This document shows, in pieces, positions 16,806-28,903 of a stretch of 44,432 nucleotides of DNA. Each line of letters starts with the position of its first letter. Position 1 is the stretch's first letter. The DNA lies in assembly GCA_013696315.1 (NCBI GenBank), contig JACCYU010000107.1, forward strand, positions 1 to 44,432, in the 5' to 3' direction. The stretch comes from Gammaproteobacteria bacterium (lineage in GTDB: Bacteria; Pseudomonadota; Gammaproteobacteria; JACCYU01). Under the pieces are notes generated by a model that was not told the origin of the DNA, ran no database searches, and worked only from the letters and a program-made list of their open reading frames with translations. A program made the position numbers and the translations under genes.

Positions 16806-16882
16806 TGGTCGGAGTGAGAGGATTTGAACCTCCGACCCCTGCCTCCCGAAGGCAGTGCTCTACCAGGCTGAGCTACACTCCG
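16806..16882 (-). tRNA. proK: tRNA-Pro (anticodon CGG)
   Basis: The 77-base cloverleaf includes the encoded CCA end (plus-strand TGG at 16806-16808). On the minus strand it begins CGGAGTGTAGCTCAGCCTGG. The anticodon stem CTGCC/GGCAG encloses the loop TTCGGGA, giving anticodon CGG, which reads CCG proline codons. The T arm reads GGAGGTTCAAATCCTCT and the acceptor stem pairs CGGAGTG with CACTCCG. Its 5' end lies 15 bases from the ispB stop, on the same strand. Confidence 0.95.
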
Positions 16883-16897
16883 ATTTGTTCAATATGT

Positions 16898-17866
16898 TCA
16901 GAAACTGCGGTTAACCGAAAAGCGGGCCAGGGCAATGAGCGCCTGTTTGTACGCTGAGTCCGGCAACTCGGCGAGTTCGTCAATGGCATTATCCGCCGCT
17001 TGCCGGGCAACCGTCTCAGTGTATGCAATGGCTCCGGTGGATTCAACGGCTTCCAGCACCGCGTCGATGCGCTCCGCGCCGCCACGTTCGATAACCTGAC
17101 GCACCACCCGCGCCTGCGAAGGCGTACCCTGATGCATGACATAGATCAACGGCAGGGTCGGTTTGCCATCGGCGAGGTCCGCGCCGCCGTTCTTGCCCAT
17201 CTGCTCGGCCGAGGCGCTGTAGTCCAGCGCGTCGTCGATCAGCTGAAATGCGGTGCCGAGGTGCATGCCGTAGGCCGCCAGTGCGCGTTCCTTAGGAGCG
17301 CTCGCTTCGCCGAGTACGGCGCCGGTCTGGCTGGCGGCCTCGAACAGCTTGGCTGTCTTGCTCTCGATCACCTCCATGTAGCGCGCCTCGGTGGTGCCAG
17401 GATCACGGCAGTTGAGCAACTGCATGACTTCGCCTTCGGCGATGGTGTTGGTGACGCGCGCCAGAATCCGCATGATGCGCAGGCTGCCGACTTCCACCAT
17501 CATCTCGAACGCGCGGGAATAGAGAAAGTCGCCTACCAGTACGCTGGACTCGTTACCCCAGATCGCATTGACCGTCTCCTGTCCGCGGCGCAACTCCGAG
17601 GCGTCGACCACGTCGTCGTGCAGCAAGGTCGCGGTGTGAATGAATTCGATAATCGTGGCCATGTCGATGTGACGCTGGCCGCGATAGCCGCAGGCGCCGG
17701 CCGCCAGCAGCACCAGCATCGGCCGCAGGCGTTTGCCGCCGCTGTTAACGATGTAATGGCTCAACTGATTGATCAACACCACCTGCGATTGCAGCCGCCG
17801 GTGAATGGTATCGTTAACTGCGGTCATATCGCGCGCGACCAGGGCGTTGACCTGTTCCAGATTCAT
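16898..17866 (-). CDS. ispB: Octaprenyl/polyprenyl diphosphate synthase
   Basis: The 322-residue enzyme adds isopentenyl units to make the long ubiquinone side chain. I place the start at the ATG at 17866, because MNLEQVNALVARDMTAVNDT matches the E. coli protein's start and length; upstream in-frame starts at 17896 and 17983 are possible. Both Asp-rich motifs are present: TATLLHDDVVDASELRRG (first) and TAFQLIDDALDYSA (second). GGKRLRPMLVLLA and KTAKLFEAASQTGA are also typical. It diverges from rplU, as in E. coli and many relatives. Confidence 0.95.
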   Translation of the reverse strand: MNLEQVNALVARDMTAVNDTIHRRLQSQVVLINQLSHYIVNSGGKRLRPMLVLLAAGACGYRGQRHIDMATIIEFIHTATLLHDDVVDASELRRGQETVNAIWGNESSVLVGDFLYSRAFEMMVEVGSLRIMRILARVTNTIAEGEVMQLLNCRDPGTTEARYMEVIESKTAKLFEAASQTGAVLGEASAPKERALAAYGMHLGTAFQLIDDALDYSASAEQMGKNGGADLADGKPTLPLIYVMHQGTPSQARVVRQVIERGGAERIDAVLEAVESTGAIAYTETVARQAADNAIDELAELPDSAYKQALIALARFSVNRSF

Positions 17867-17933
17867 GAGGGTATCGTTGCGGGAATTCTTTAGCATGCTA
17901 GGGTCGCCCGCCGGCGTCGTCAACCTCCTGTAT

Positions 17934-17962
17934 TTGACCCCTTTGCGCCAAGCCGATACACT
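17934..17962 (+). promoter_or_regulatory. Candidate sigma-70 promoter of rplU-rpmA
   Basis: TTGACC (17934-17939) and TACACT (17957-17962) are separated by 17 bases and lie about 39 bases before the rplU start. Predicted transcription starts near 17969. Boxes match consensus at 5/6 and 4/6. Not tested against alternatives; the T-run just downstream (about 17971-17978) belongs to the leader. Confidence 0.5.
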
Positions 17963-18000
17963 TCGCCATCTTTTTTTTAGCATAAATCGAATATCAAACT

Positions 18001-18312
18001 ATGCATGCCGTAATCAAGACCGGTGGCAAGCAATACCGGGTTACACAAGGCGACGTTCTGCGTGTCGAAAAGCTGACATCTGACGTCGGCGCCACCGTGG
18101 ACTTCGAGCAGGTGCTAATGGTTACCGACGGAGACGACATCTCTGTCGGGACGCCGTTTATCGACGGCGGCAAGGTAACCGCAAAGGTCAGAGCGCACGG
18201 GCGCGGCGACAAGATTAAAATCGTGAAATTCCGTCGCCGCAAACATTACCGGCGGCAGATGGGTCACCGGCAGAGCTACACCGAAATCGAAATTACCGGC
18301 ATCGGCGACTAG
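18001..18312 (+). CDS. rplU: 50S ribosomal protein L21
   Basis: The 103-residue protein of standard length opens with [20 protein letters not shown] and [19 protein letters not shown]. The C-terminal rRNA-binding segment is [20 protein letters not shown] followed by [11 protein letters not shown]21 binds 23S rRNA with L20. It is followed 14 bases later by rpmA in the usual two-gene operon, which ends at a clear terminator. Confidence 0.97.
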   Translation: MHAVIKTGGKQYRVTQGDVLRVEKLTSDVGATVDFEQVLMVTDGDDISVGTPFIDGGKVTAKVRAHGRGDKIKIVKFRRRKHYRRQMGHRQSYTEIEITGIGD

Positions 18313-18326
18313 GAGCGCAGGCAAGT

Positions 18327-20813
<2,487 letters not shown>

Positions 20814-20881
20814 CGGCGTGTATGCCTAATCGTGGCGCAGCGCCCGTTATATCTCCGCGGTGACGCCGGGCCAGGATTGCC

Positions 20882-21148
20882 CTAGACCTGCATTGCCTTG
20901 ATACGCGCGTGCAAACGGCTTTTGTGGCGAGCAGCCTTGTTCTTGTGAATCAGACCTGACGTCGCGGTCGAGTCAATGATCGGCACGGCGCGTTCGTAGC
21001 TGCTCTCCGCGGCCGCCTTGTCGCCCTTGGCGATCGCCTTGACCACATTCTTGATGTAGGTGCGTACTCTGGACATCTGACTGACATTGCGTTCGCGCCG
21101 CTTTACAGCCTGCCGTGCGCGCTTCTTGGCTGTTGCTGAATTTGCCAA
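20882..21148 (-). CDS. rpsT: 30S ribosomal protein S20
   Basis: The 88-residue helical protein binds 16S rRNA. It reads MANSATAKKRARQAVKRRER, KNVVKAIAKGDKAAAESSYE, then ATSGLIHKNKAARHKSRLHA. The start codon is TTG (21148), as in E. coli, where the weak UUG start takes part in autoregulation. GGGAAATCAGG precedes it. It is transcribed from a strong promoter at 21189-21217 and diverges from murJ. Confidence 0.96.
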   Translation of the reverse strand: MANSATAKKRARQAVKRRERNVSQMSRVRTYIKNVVKAIAKGDKAAAESSYERAVPIIDSTATSGLIHKNKAARHKSRLHARIKAMQV

Positions 21149-21188
21149 CCTGATTTCCCTTAATGTTTGAGTCTAAAAAAAGTAGCGT

Positions 21189-21217
21189 AATATGCCGCGC
21201 GCGTGGCCCATTGTCAA
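21189..21217 (-). promoter_or_regulatory. Strong sigma-70 promoter of rpsT
   Basis: On the minus strand a perfect -35 box TTGACA (21217-21212) is followed after 17 bases by CATATT (21194-21189), matching 4/6 of the -10 consensus. Predicted start near 21182, giving a leader of about 34 bases. The promoter overlaps the first possible murJ start codon (21192), which argues that murJ translation begins further in. Confidence 0.7.
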
Positions 21218-22871
21218 CGCGGCGGCAATGCGTGACGGGTGCGGCCGACTTGTACCCGCGCGCGGGTTGCCTGTATCTTCGCCTGCGCACAACCCTCGCC
21301 TGGATGCCGCCCTGACCCAGAGACTGTTCAAATCCACCGCCACTGTTGGTGGGATGACTTTCATATCCCGCATTTTCGGCTACGCGCGCGACGCCGTGGT
21401 GTTCATCTCGTTTGGCGCCGGCGGCGGTACGGACGCGTTTTTTGTCGCGTTCCGCATTCCCAATTTTCTCCGGCGACTGGTTGCCGAAGGCGCGTTCGCG
21501 CAGGCGTTCGTACCAATCTTCTCGGAATACCGGGAGCATCGCGAAGCGGCCGCGCTCACGGAACTGGTGGATCACGTCGCCGGCACGCTGGCGGTAATCC
21601 TGATGCTGATCACCGCGACCGGCGTCATCGCGGCGCCGCTGCTGGTATCGATGTTCGCGCCGGGGTTCATGGACAACCCGGAGCGACACGCACTGACCGT
21701 GGACTTGTTGCGCGTCACCTTTCCGTACATTTTTTTCATATCGTTAACCGCGCTGGCGGGCGGCATTCTGAATAGCGTCGGCCGCTTCGCCGTGCCGGCG
21801 TTCACGCCGGTATTTTTGAACCTGTCCCTGATCGCTGCTAGCGTGTGGCTCGCGCCCATCTTCGAGCGGCCAATCACCGGCCTGGCGTGGGGCGTCTTTA
21901 TCGCCGGTGTGGTGCAATTGGCGTTTCAGCTTCCATTTCTGTATCGGCTGAATCTGCTGCCACGTCCGCGGCTCGCGCGCGCTCATGAGGGTGTGCGACG
22001 CATTCTGCGCCTGATGGGGCCGGCGATTTTCGGTTCGTCGGTGGTGCAGATCAACGTATTGTTCAACACCATGATCGCATCGTTCCTGGCCGTCGGCAGC
22101 ATTAGCTGGCTGTACGCGTCCGACCGCTTTGTGGAGCTGCCGCTGGCGCTGCTGGGCGTGGCCACCGCCACCGTCATTCTGCCGCGCTTGTCGCAACAGC
22201 ATACGCGCCAGTCGGGACCGGCGTTCAGCCAGACGCTGGACTGGGCGCTGCGCATCTCCGTGCTGGTCGCGGTGCCCGCCACGGCCGGGCTGGTGCTGCT
22301 CGCCGGACCGATAATTGCGACCCTCCTTCAATACCGCGAATTCACGGCCATCGATACGGGGATGTCCAGCATGAGCCTGATCGCCTATGGCGCCGGGCTG
22401 CCGGCGTTCATTTTGATCAAGGTGCTGGCGCCAGGGTTTTACGCGCGGCAGGATACGCGTACGCCGGTGCGCATTGGCGTGATTGCGGTGCTGTCCAACA
22501 TGGCGCTCAATGTGCTCATCGTGGCGCCGTGGATTTATTTCGATATCCCGGGCCCGCATGCGGGGCTGGCGGCCGGTACGACTTTATCGGCATACCTGAA
22601 TGCCAGTCTATTATACCGCCGGCTGCGCGGTGACGGCGTTTATCGCGTGCAGCCGGGCTGGGCCGGGCTGACGCTCAGGGTAATCGCGGCGACGGCGGTG
22701 ATGGGGGGCGTGCTGTTCATGATGACACCAGCGCCGGGGGCATGGAGCGAATGGGCGGCGATTCAGCGCGGCGTGCATTTGTGCACCCTCATCGCGCTGG
22801 GTGCGGCTGCGTACGTACTAAGCCTGGCGCTGCTGGGCGCCAGGCCGCGACAGTTCGCGGGCGCGGCCTGA
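21192..22871 (+). CDS. murJ: Lipid II flippase MurJ
   Basis: This is an integral membrane protein of up to 559 residues with about 14 hydrophobic segments, MviN/MurJ family. It moves lipid II across the inner membrane for peptidoglycan synthesis. Family motifs: LFKSTATVGGMTFISRIFGY, ARDAVVFISFGAGGGTDAFF, VAFRIPNFLRRLVAEGAFAQ and AFVPIFSEYRE at the N-terminal region, and VELPLALLGVATATVILPRL in the middle. The first 43 residues are not family-like and overlap the rpsT promoter, so the real start is probably the ATG at 21228 or a TTG at 21267. Its stop overlaps the ribF start by one base, the usual murJ-ribF-ileS-lspA order. Confidence 0.94.
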   Translation: MPRAWPIVNAAAMRDGCGRLVPARGLPVSSPAHNPRLDAALTQRLFKSTATVGGMTFISRIFGYARDAVVFISFGAGGGTDAFFVAFRIPNFLRRLVAEGAFAQAFVPIFSEYREHREAAALTELVDHVAGTLAVILMLITATGVIAAPLLVSMFAPGFMDNPERHALTVDLLRVTFPYIFFISLTALAGGILNSVGRFAVPAFTPVFLNLSLIAASVWLAPIFERPITGLAWGVFIAGVVQLAFQLPFLYRLNLLPRPRLARAHEGVRRILRLMGPAIFGSSVVQINVLFNTMIASFLAVGSISWLYASDRFVELPLALLGVATATVILPRLSQQHTRQSGPAFSQTLDWALRISVLVAVPATAGLVLLAGPIIATLLQYREFTAIDTGMSSMSLIAYGAGLPAFILIKVLAPGFYARQDTRTPVRIGVIAVLSNMALNVLIVAPWIYFDIPGPHAGLAAGTTLSAYLNASLLYRRLRGDGVYRVQPGWAGLTLRVIAATAVMGGVLFMMTPAPGAWSEWAAIQRGVHLCTLIALGAAAYVLSLALLGARPRQFAGAA

Positions 22872-23800
22872 TGGAGCTGATCCGCGGTCTGTACAATCTG
22901 CGCGCGGCGCCTGGTGGTTGTGTGGCGACCATCGGCAATTTCGATGGTGTCCATCTGGGGCATCAGGCGGTATTGACAAAGCTTGCCGCCCGCGCCGCGG
23001 ACGGGCAATTACCTTCCGTGACAATCATCTTCGAGCCGTTGCCGCGCGAGTTCCTGCATCCGCCCTCGGCCCCGGCGCGTTTGACCCGTTTGCGCGAGAA
23101 GCTGATGGTATTGCGAGAACACGGAATCGATAGTGTGCTGTGCCTGCGTTTTGACGCGGCACTGGCGGCTATGACTGCCACCGAGTTCATCGACCGGATA
23201 CTGATCCAGGGATTGGGTATACGCTACCTAGTGCTGGGCGACGACTTTCATTTCGGCAAGAATCGGGAGGGGAATTTCGATACGCTGCGCGCCGCCGGCA
23301 GCGCTTACGGCTTCGAAGTGGCCAGCATGCCCACGTTTCAGGTCGAGGGCGAACGGGTGAGCAGCACGCGCATCCGGCAAGCGCTCAAGCGTGGCGATAT
23401 GAGGACGGCCGAGGCTTTACTGGGCCGGCACTATTGCTTGTGCGGACGCGTTCGGCGCGGCGATGCACTGGGCCGGACGCTGGGCTTTCCGACCGCCAAC
23501 CTGGCGCTGGGCTGGCCGTTGCCGCCAGTCCACGGCATCTACGCCGTGGACGTGTTCGGGCTTGAGCGGGAACCGCTCCCCGGCGCGGCCAGCATCGGCA
23601 GCAGACCGGCGGTCAACGGCACGGAGTATCGCCTGGAAGTTTATTTGCTCGATTTCAACGAAGATATCTACGGTCGCCATTTGCGAGTGGAGCTATTGCG
23701 CAAAATCAGAGGCGAAGCGCATTTCGATTCGCTTGACGCGCTGAAAACCCAGATCGCGAGCGATGTAGCGGCAACCAGGCAGTTCTTCAACAGGCGGTAA
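22871..23800 (+). CDS. ribF: Bifunctional riboflavin kinase / FAD synthetase
   Basis: The 309-residue enzyme turns riboflavin to FMN and FMN to FAD. N-terminal nucleotidyltransferase: CVATIGNFDGVHLGHQAVL (HxGH), VTIIFEPLPREFLHP, YLVLGDDFHFGKNREGNF and VSSTRIRQALKRGDM (ISSTxxR). C-terminal kinase: GDALGRTLGFPTANLAL (the PTAN motif), GIYAVDV, and EVYLLDFNEDIYGRHLRVEL. The start at 22871 overlaps the murJ stop by one base; longer in-frame extensions lie within murJ. Translationally coupled to murJ, with ileS 82 bases downstream. Confidence 0.96.
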   Translation: MELIRGLYNLRAAPGGCVATIGNFDGVHLGHQAVLTKLAARAADGQLPSVTIIFEPLPREFLHPPSAPARLTRLREKLMVLREHGIDSVLCLRFDAALAAMTATEFIDRILIQGLGIRYLVLGDDFHFGKNREGNFDTLRAAGSAYGFEVASMPTFQVEGERVSSTRIRQALKRGDMRTAEALLGRHYCLCGRVRRGDALGRTLGFPTANLALGWPLPPVHGIYAVDVFGLEREPLPGAASIGSRPAVNGTEYRLEVYLLDFNEDIYGRHLRVELLRKIRGEAHFDSLDALKTQIASDVAATRQFFNRR

Positions 23801-23882
23801 ATTCGCAACAACGGGCGCGCACTAAACGTCCGTTCCCAAAGCGGGTAAACTTCTGCTCTTTTTTGGCATCGATAACAACCTC

Positions 23883-26702
23883 GTGACGGATTACAAACAC
23901 ACCCTCAACCTGCCGAAAACCGACTTTCCGATGCGCGGCAATCTCGCGCAGCGGGAGCCGGAAATGCTGAAAAGCTGGGCGGTGATGGATTTATACGCCA
24001 GGATTCGAGAGTCTTGCGCGGGTCGGCCGAAGTTCATCCTGCACGATGGCCCACCGTACGCCAACGGCGATATTCATATCGGTCACGCGGTCAACAAGAT
24101 CCTCAAGGACATCATCGTCAAGAGCAAAACCCTGAGTGGCTTCGACTCTCCGTATGTGCCGGGCTGGGACTGCCACGGGCTGCCCATCGAGTTGCAGGTA
24201 GAGAAGAAAGCCGGCAAGACAAGCGCGAGGATTGACGCCAGAGCGTTTCGCGCGGCCTGCCGGAAGTTTGCCGGCAGGCAGGTCGATGGACAGCGGCGCG
24301 ATTTTATTCGCCTGGGCGTATTCGGAGAATGGAACAATCCGTACCTGACGATGGATCATCGCTATGAAGCCGGTATCGTGCGCGCACTTGGGCAGGTTAT
24401 TGCGCGCGGCCATGTGTTCAAGGGCTTCAAGCCGGTGCACTGGTGCGTGGATTGCGGCTCCGCGCTGGCCGAGGCCGAAGTCGAGTATGAAAACAAGACT
24501 TCGCACGCCATTGACGTACGATTCAGAGCCGCGGACGAGGCTGCTTTTCTGGATAGATGGCCGCTGGACGATCGAGGGCACGGGCCCGTGTCGGTGCTAA
24601 TCTGGACGACCACGCCCTGGACGTTGCCCGCCAATCAGGCAGTCGCGCTGCATCCGGGGTTTTCTTACGCGCTGGTGCAACTGCAAGACGAGCGAGTGGT
24701 ACTCGCCGTGCCACTGCTAGCTCGCGCGCTCGAACGCTATGGCAGGGAACGCGGGGAAATACTCGGCCGCGCGCAAGGCAAGGCGCTGGAGCATCTGCGC
24801 TTACAGCATCCGTTCTACGCGCGACAAGTGCCGGTGGTGCTGGGCGAGCACGTCACGACCGAAGACGGCACCGGCGCGGTGCACACGGCGCCCGGTCACG
24901 GCCAGGACGACTATATCGTCGGGCGGCGTTACGGCCTGCCGATTGACAATCCGGTCGGCGGCGACGGCCGCTTTCTGCCCGGCACCGAGTTGTTTGCGGG
25001 CGAGCCGGTCGAACAGGCCAATAAACACATTATCGAAGTGCTGAAAGCGCGAGGCGCGCTGCTACATCAGGCGATGCTCACGCACAGCTACCCGCACTGC
25101 TGGCGTCACAAGACGCCGATCATCTTCCGCGCCACGCCGCAATGGTTTATCGGTATGGAGCAACAGCGCCTGCGCGAACAGGCGCTGACTGCGGTCGGCG
25201 AGGTGCGCTGGATACCGGGCTGGGGCCAGGCGCGTATCGACGGCATGGTGCGCAATCGTCCCGATTGGTGCATCTCGCGGCAACGCAAGTGGGGGGTGCC
25301 GATCGCGTTGTTTACACATCGCGAAACCGGCGAATTGCACGCGGACACACCGAAGCTCATCGAGGCCGCCGCGGCGCGGATTGAGGCTGGCGGCATCGAT
25401 GCATGGTTTGACCTGGACGCGAGCGACCTTCTGGGTGATAGTCACACCGAATACGAAAAAGTTACCGATACGCTGGACGTATGGTTCGATTCCGGCGTAA
25501 CGCATGCCTGCGTGCTGGAGCAGCTGCCAGAGCTTGGATTTCCGGCCGACTTATACCTTGAAGGCTCTGATCAGCATCGTGGCTGGTTTCAGTCCTCGCT
25601 GCTGACCTCGATCGCCATGCGCGGAAACGCGCCTTATCGTCAAGTGCTCACGCACGGCTTTACGGTGGACGCGTCTGGTCAGAAGATGTCCAAGTCGCGC
25701 GGTAACGTCGTTTCGCCGCAGACGGTCATGAAAACCCTGGGTGCGGATATTCTGCGCTTGTGGGTGGCGGGCACCGATTACAGCGGCGAGATGGCGGTCT
25801 CCGACGAGATTCTCAAGCGCACGGCCGACGCATATCGACGCATTCGCAACACGGCCCGCTTTCTGCTCGCGAACCTGCACGGCTTCGATCCCGCGCTGCA
25901 TCAGGTTCCGCCGGAACGCATGTTGGCGCTGGATCGCTGGGCGGTCGATCAGGCGCTACTGTTGCAGCGGCAGATACGCCAGGCGTTCGAGGAATATCAG
26001 TTCCATCTTATTTATCAGCAGGTGCACCGTTTCTGCGCGGTGGAGATGGGCGGGTTTTACCTCGACATCATCAAGGACAGGCAGTACACGGCGCAGGCTG
26101 ACAGCGCGATCCGCCGCTCCGCGCAGACCGCGATGTATCACATCAATGAGGCGCTGGTGCGCTGGCTGGCCCCGATCTTGAGTTTTACCGCCGAGGAGAT
26201 CTGGCGATCGATGCCCGGCGCGCGCGCCGAATCCGTTTTCTTGAGCGCCTGGCACGATGGCTTGTTCTCCCTGGGTGATGACGCCGTGTTTGACCACGCC
26301 GAATGGACCCGGCTGATCGAAATCCGCGACGCCGTCGGCAAGCAACTGGAGAGCTTGCGCAACGCCGGCGAGATCGGCGCATCGCTGGATGCCGATGTCA
26401 CGCTCTATTGCGACGGTACAATGCTGGAACTGCTGAAACGTCTGGAAGACGAGTTGAGATTTCTGCTGATCACGTCATACGCGCGCGCGCTGCCGCTGCA
26501 TCAGCGCCCGGCCGAGGCGCGGGAAGCGCGGCTTGCGAGCGGCGCCACAATTGATATCCGGGCATCGCCGGTCTCACATTCAAAATGCGTACGCTGCTGG
26601 CACCGCCGCGAAGACGTGGGACAACACGCGCAGCACCCGCACTTGTGCGGCCGTTGCGTCGCCAACGTTGCCGGCGCGGGCGAGCAGCGAAAGTATGCGT
26701 AA
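23883..26702 (+). CDS. ileS: Isoleucyl-tRNA synthetase
   Basis: The 939-residue class I synthetase has GTG at 23883 as start. HIGH motif: [20 protein letters not shown] (about residues 57-76). The editing domain holds [20 protein letters not shown] and [19 protein letters not shown]. The KMSKS motif [14 protein letters not shown] lies near residue 600. The C-terminal zinc finger is intact ([20 protein letters not shown], then CGRC), as in E. coli. Standard length for the bacterial type. The 82-base gap before it may hold its own promoter, and lspA follows 65 bases later. Confidence 0.97.
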   Translation: MTDYKHTLNLPKTDFPMRGNLAQREPEMLKSWAVMDLYARIRESCAGRPKFILHDGPPYANGDIHIGHAVNKILKDIIVKSKTLSGFDSPYVPGWDCHGLPIELQVEKKAGKTSARIDARAFRAACRKFAGRQVDGQRRDFIRLGVFGEWNNPYLTMDHRYEAGIVRALGQVIARGHVFKGFKPVHWCVDCGSALAEAEVEYENKTSHAIDVRFRAADEAAFLDRWPLDDRGHGPVSVLIWTTTPWTLPANQAVALHPGFSYALVQLQDERVVLAVPLLARALERYGRERGEILGRAQGKALEHLRLQHPFYARQVPVVLGEHVTTEDGTGAVHTAPGHGQDDYIVGRRYGLPIDNPVGGDGRFLPGTELFAGEPVEQANKHIIEVLKARGALLHQAMLTHSYPHCWRHKTPIIFRATPQWFIGMEQQRLREQALTAVGEVRWIPGWGQARIDGMVRNRPDWCISRQRKWGVPIALFTHRETGELHADTPKLIEAAAARIEAGGIDAWFDLDASDLLGDSHTEYEKVTDTLDVWFDSGVTHACVLEQLPELGFPADLYLEGSDQHRGWFQSSLLTSIAMRGNAPYRQVLTHGFTVDASGQKMSKSRGNVVSPQTVMKTLGADILRLWVAGTDYSGEMAVSDEILKRTADAYRRIRNTARFLLANLHGFDPALHQVPPERMLALDRWAVDQALLLQRQIRQAFEEYQFHLIYQQVHRFCAVEMGGFYLDIIKDRQYTAQADSAIRRSAQTAMYHINEALVRWLAPILSFTAEEIWRSMPGARAESVFLSAWHDGLFSLGDDAVFDHAEWTRLIEIRDAVGKQLESLRNAGEIGASLDADVTLYCDGTMLELLKRLEDELRFLLITSYARALPLHQRPAEAREARLASGATIDIRASPVSHSKCVRCWHRREDVGQHAQHPHLCGRCVANVAGAGEQRKYA

Positions 26703-26767
26703 GTGATGGCTGGAATGGCACGGAGGCTAACGCCATCTAACCCGTAAATTTTTGGATAATTATCAGC

Positions 26768-27241
26768 ATGCTTAAATGGACATGGCTCTCGATGCTGGTG
26801 GTTGTGATCGACCAGATCACCAAGTGGATGGCAAGCACGTGGATGGAACCTCACGTAGCACATCCGGTGCTTTCCTGGTTCAATCTGACGCTCGTACATA
26901 ACACGGGGGCGGCGTTCAGTTTCTTGAGCGACGCGGACGGCTGGCAGCGCTGGTTTTTTATCGTGCTTTCGATTGCTGTGAGCGTGGCGATCGTTATCTG
27001 GCTGAAATGCCTGCACTCCAGCGAACACTGGACCGCGGCCGCGCTCGCCCTCATATTGGGCGGCGCGCTCGGCAATGTGATCGATCGCATCGCCCATGGT
27101 CATGTAGTGGATTTTATCCAGTGGTATTACGGCCAATGGTATTGGCCGACCTTCAACATCGCGGATTCTGCGATATCGGTCGGCGCCGCTATCCTGCTTA
27201 TGCACGGTGTATTTTTTGCCAGCCGGGAGGAACGCGGGTAA
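26768..27241 (+). CDS. lspA: Lipoprotein signal peptidase (signal peptidase II)
   Basis: The 157-residue membrane aspartyl protease cleaves the signal peptide of diacylated prolipoproteins. Four hydrophobic helices; motifs [46 protein letters not shown] (first catalytic Asp) and [16 protein letters not shown] (second catalytic Asp). Follows ileS as usual. In many relatives fkpB lies between lspA and ispH; here it is absent and replaced by a 250-base gap with a dispersed repeat. Confidence 0.96.
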   Translation: MLKWTWLSMLVVVIDQITKWMASTWMEPHVAHPVLSWFNLTLVHNTGAAFSFLSDADGWQRWFFIVLSIAVSVAIVIWLKCLHSSEHWTAAALALILGGALGNVIDRIAHGHVVDFIQWYYGQWYWPTFNIADSAISVGAAILLMHGVFFASREERG

Positions 27242-27340
27242 CGCTGAGGTCTCAATTCCGCCCGTCATCAATTAAAAGGGGTCATCGTGAACGGTTTTTA
27301 ATCAACGGCGATCAGCGATACACTAAATGCTCGGGAATCA

Positions 27341-27431
27341 TGTCATTCTGAGGCTGAAAGCCGAAGAATCTTCCGTTCGCCAAGGAAAACCAGATGTTTC
27401 ACGCCGAGAGCAGTCGCTGTGCTCAGGATAA
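27341..27431. repeat. Dispersed palindromic repeat (TGTCATTCTGAG type), copy 1
   Basis: TGTCATTCTGAG followed by GAAGAATCTTCC, with CTCAGGATAACA as a worn right arm. The same left arm and inner GAAGAATCTTC occur at 42036. Sits in the lspA-ispH gap, where relatives have fkpB. No coding potential seen in the gap. Confidence 0.5.
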
Positions 27432-27493
27432 CAGCTTGTTTGTAATGTGCTTATGCGAGCCTCAATAGTCCTCAAACGTTGTAGCCTAATTTT

Positions 27494-28426
27494 ATGCAGA
27501 TATTACTTGCCAACCCCCGCGGCTTCTGTGCCGGCGTAGACCGCGCCATCGATATCGTCGAGCGCTCGCTGGAGCTGTTCGGGGCGCCGGTTTACGTGCG
27601 TCACGAAGTCGTCCACAACAAGTTTGTGGTCGACGGCCTGCGCACCAAAGGCGCGGTATTCGTGGACGAGCTGGAAGAAGTCCCCGACGGCGCCACCGTG
27701 ATCTTCAGCGCGCACGGCGTCTCGCAGGCGGTGCGCCGCGAGGCCGCGTCGCGCAATCTCACGGTGTTCGACGCGACCTGTCCGCTGGTAACCAAAGTGC
27801 ACATGGAAGTCAGCCGCTATTCCAGGGAAGGACGCGAGACCGTACTCATCGGCCACCAGGGTCATCCGGAAGTCGAGGGCACCATCGGTCAGTACGAAAA
27901 CGCGAAGCTGGGCGCGATCTATCTGGTGGAATCGGCTGAAGATGTCGAAAGTTTACAGGTGAAGAATCCGGAGCAACTGGCGTTCGTGACGCAGACCACC
28001 CTCTCGATGGACGAGACCAGCGACATCATCGACGCGCTGCGCGCCAGATTTCCCGATATCATCGGACCTTATAAAAAGGACATCTGCTACGCCACGCAGA
28101 ACCGGCAGGATGCGGTCAAGCAACTGGTGGACAAGTGCGACCTGATGCTGGTGGTCGGCTCGCCCAACAGTTCGAACTCAAGTCGCCTGCGCGAAATTGC
28201 CGAGAAGAAAGGCGTGGAAGCCTATCTGGTCGAAGGGCCGGAAGCCATCGAAGACGCCTGGCTGGTTGGCAAGCAATCCGTCGGTGTCACCGCCGGCGCC
28301 TCCGCGCCCGAGATCCTGGTCGAGCAGTTGATCGAGGTACTGAAGAGCAAAGGCGCAAACGTGGTGCAAGAGCACGACGGCATCCGCGAGCAGGTGGTGT
28401 TTATGATGCCGAAGGAGCTGCGCTAG
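27494..28426 (+). CDS. ispH: 4-hydroxy-3-methylbut-2-enyl diphosphate reductase
   Basis: The 310-residue [4Fe-4S] enzyme is the last step of the MEP isoprenoid pathway. The three cluster cysteines lie in [31 protein letters not shown] and [15 protein letters not shown]. The active-site region is [17 protein letters not shown], and [20 protein letters not shown] binds the diphosphate. The C-terminus ends [16 protein letters not shown] diverged second copy of this C-terminal end lies 340 bases downstream. Precedes the minor-pilin operon, as in Pseudomonas, where ispH and pilE are neighbours. Confidence 0.97.
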   Translation: MQILLANPRGFCAGVDRAIDIVERSLELFGAPVYVRHEVVHNKFVVDGLRTKGAVFVDELEEVPDGATVIFSAHGVSQAVRREAASRNLTVFDATCPLVTKVHMEVSRYSREGRETVLIGHQGHPEVEGTIGQYENAKLGAIYLVESAEDVESLQVKNPEQLAFVTQTTLSMDETSDIIDALRARFPDIIGPYKKDICYATQNRQDAVKQLVDKCDLMLVVGSPNSSNSSRLREIAEKKGVEAYLVEGPEAIEDAWLVGKQSVGVTAGASAPEILVEQLIEVLKSKGANVVQEHDGIREQVVFMMPKELR

Positions 28427-28458
28427 AACCGCAAGACGAACGGCGACAGCGATTCGAT

Positions 28459-28721
28459 TTGACCGCGCCCCGTCATGCTGACGCTCTCACCGTCGATCGG
28501 GCGACGACCGCACCATATCCTTCCCTTTAGGGTGGTATCGTCGGTTAATCCAAGGCACCGCCGCGGAGCGAACGAACTGGCGAAAGATTGGACGGGGTAC
28601 CGGAATTCACTGGGAAGACCTTGACGAAGACGTTAGCGTAGAAGGTCTGATTGCCGGGCGCCGTTCCGGTGAGAGTCAGGAATCCTTCAGGCGCTGGCTT
28701 GAAAAACGTACGGTCACTTAA
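28459..28721 (+). pseudogene. Frameshifted DUF2442 protein gene
   Basis: From a possible TTG start at 28459 one frame reads LTAPRHADALTVD. Near 28497-28503 the frame changes and continues DDRTISFPLGWYRRL, NWRKIGRGTGIHWEDLDEDV, SVEGLIAGRRSGESQESFRR and a stop at 28719-28721. Together these cover nearly a whole DUF2442 domain (about 85 residues), whose members often pair with DUF4160 proteins in toxin-antitoxin-like modules. No DUF4160 partner is visible. One indel separates the two frames. The match is by my own recognition of the PLxWYxRL and GIHWxxLDEDxSVEGL motifs. Confidence 0.72.
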
Positions 28722-28768
28722 CCCATCATTAGATCTCGCCCGAGGACGCCGGGCGGCCACTGTATAAG

Positions 28769-28903
28769 TCCGCTCCCTCCGCGCTGAAAGTGCTGGTCGA
28801 AAGAGTCGTAGCTTTATTGCACGACAAGTACGCAAGCATCGTGCAGGAGCACAACGGCGTCCGCGAGCAAGTCGTGTTCGTCATGCCAAAGGAACTGCGC
28901 TGA
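28769..28903 (+). pseudogene. Fragment of a second ispH gene (C-terminal 44 codons)
   Basis: The frame SAPSALKVLVERVVALLHDK then YASIVQEHNGVREQVVFVMP and KELR-stop parallels the end of the intact ispH ([41 protein letters not shown]-stop). Both stop at the same residue. The DNA differs at many third positions, so this is an old or foreign copy, not a recent tandem repeat. Nothing upstream of 28769 resembles ispH: the 5' part is replaced by the DUF2442 remnant. Confidence 0.8.
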
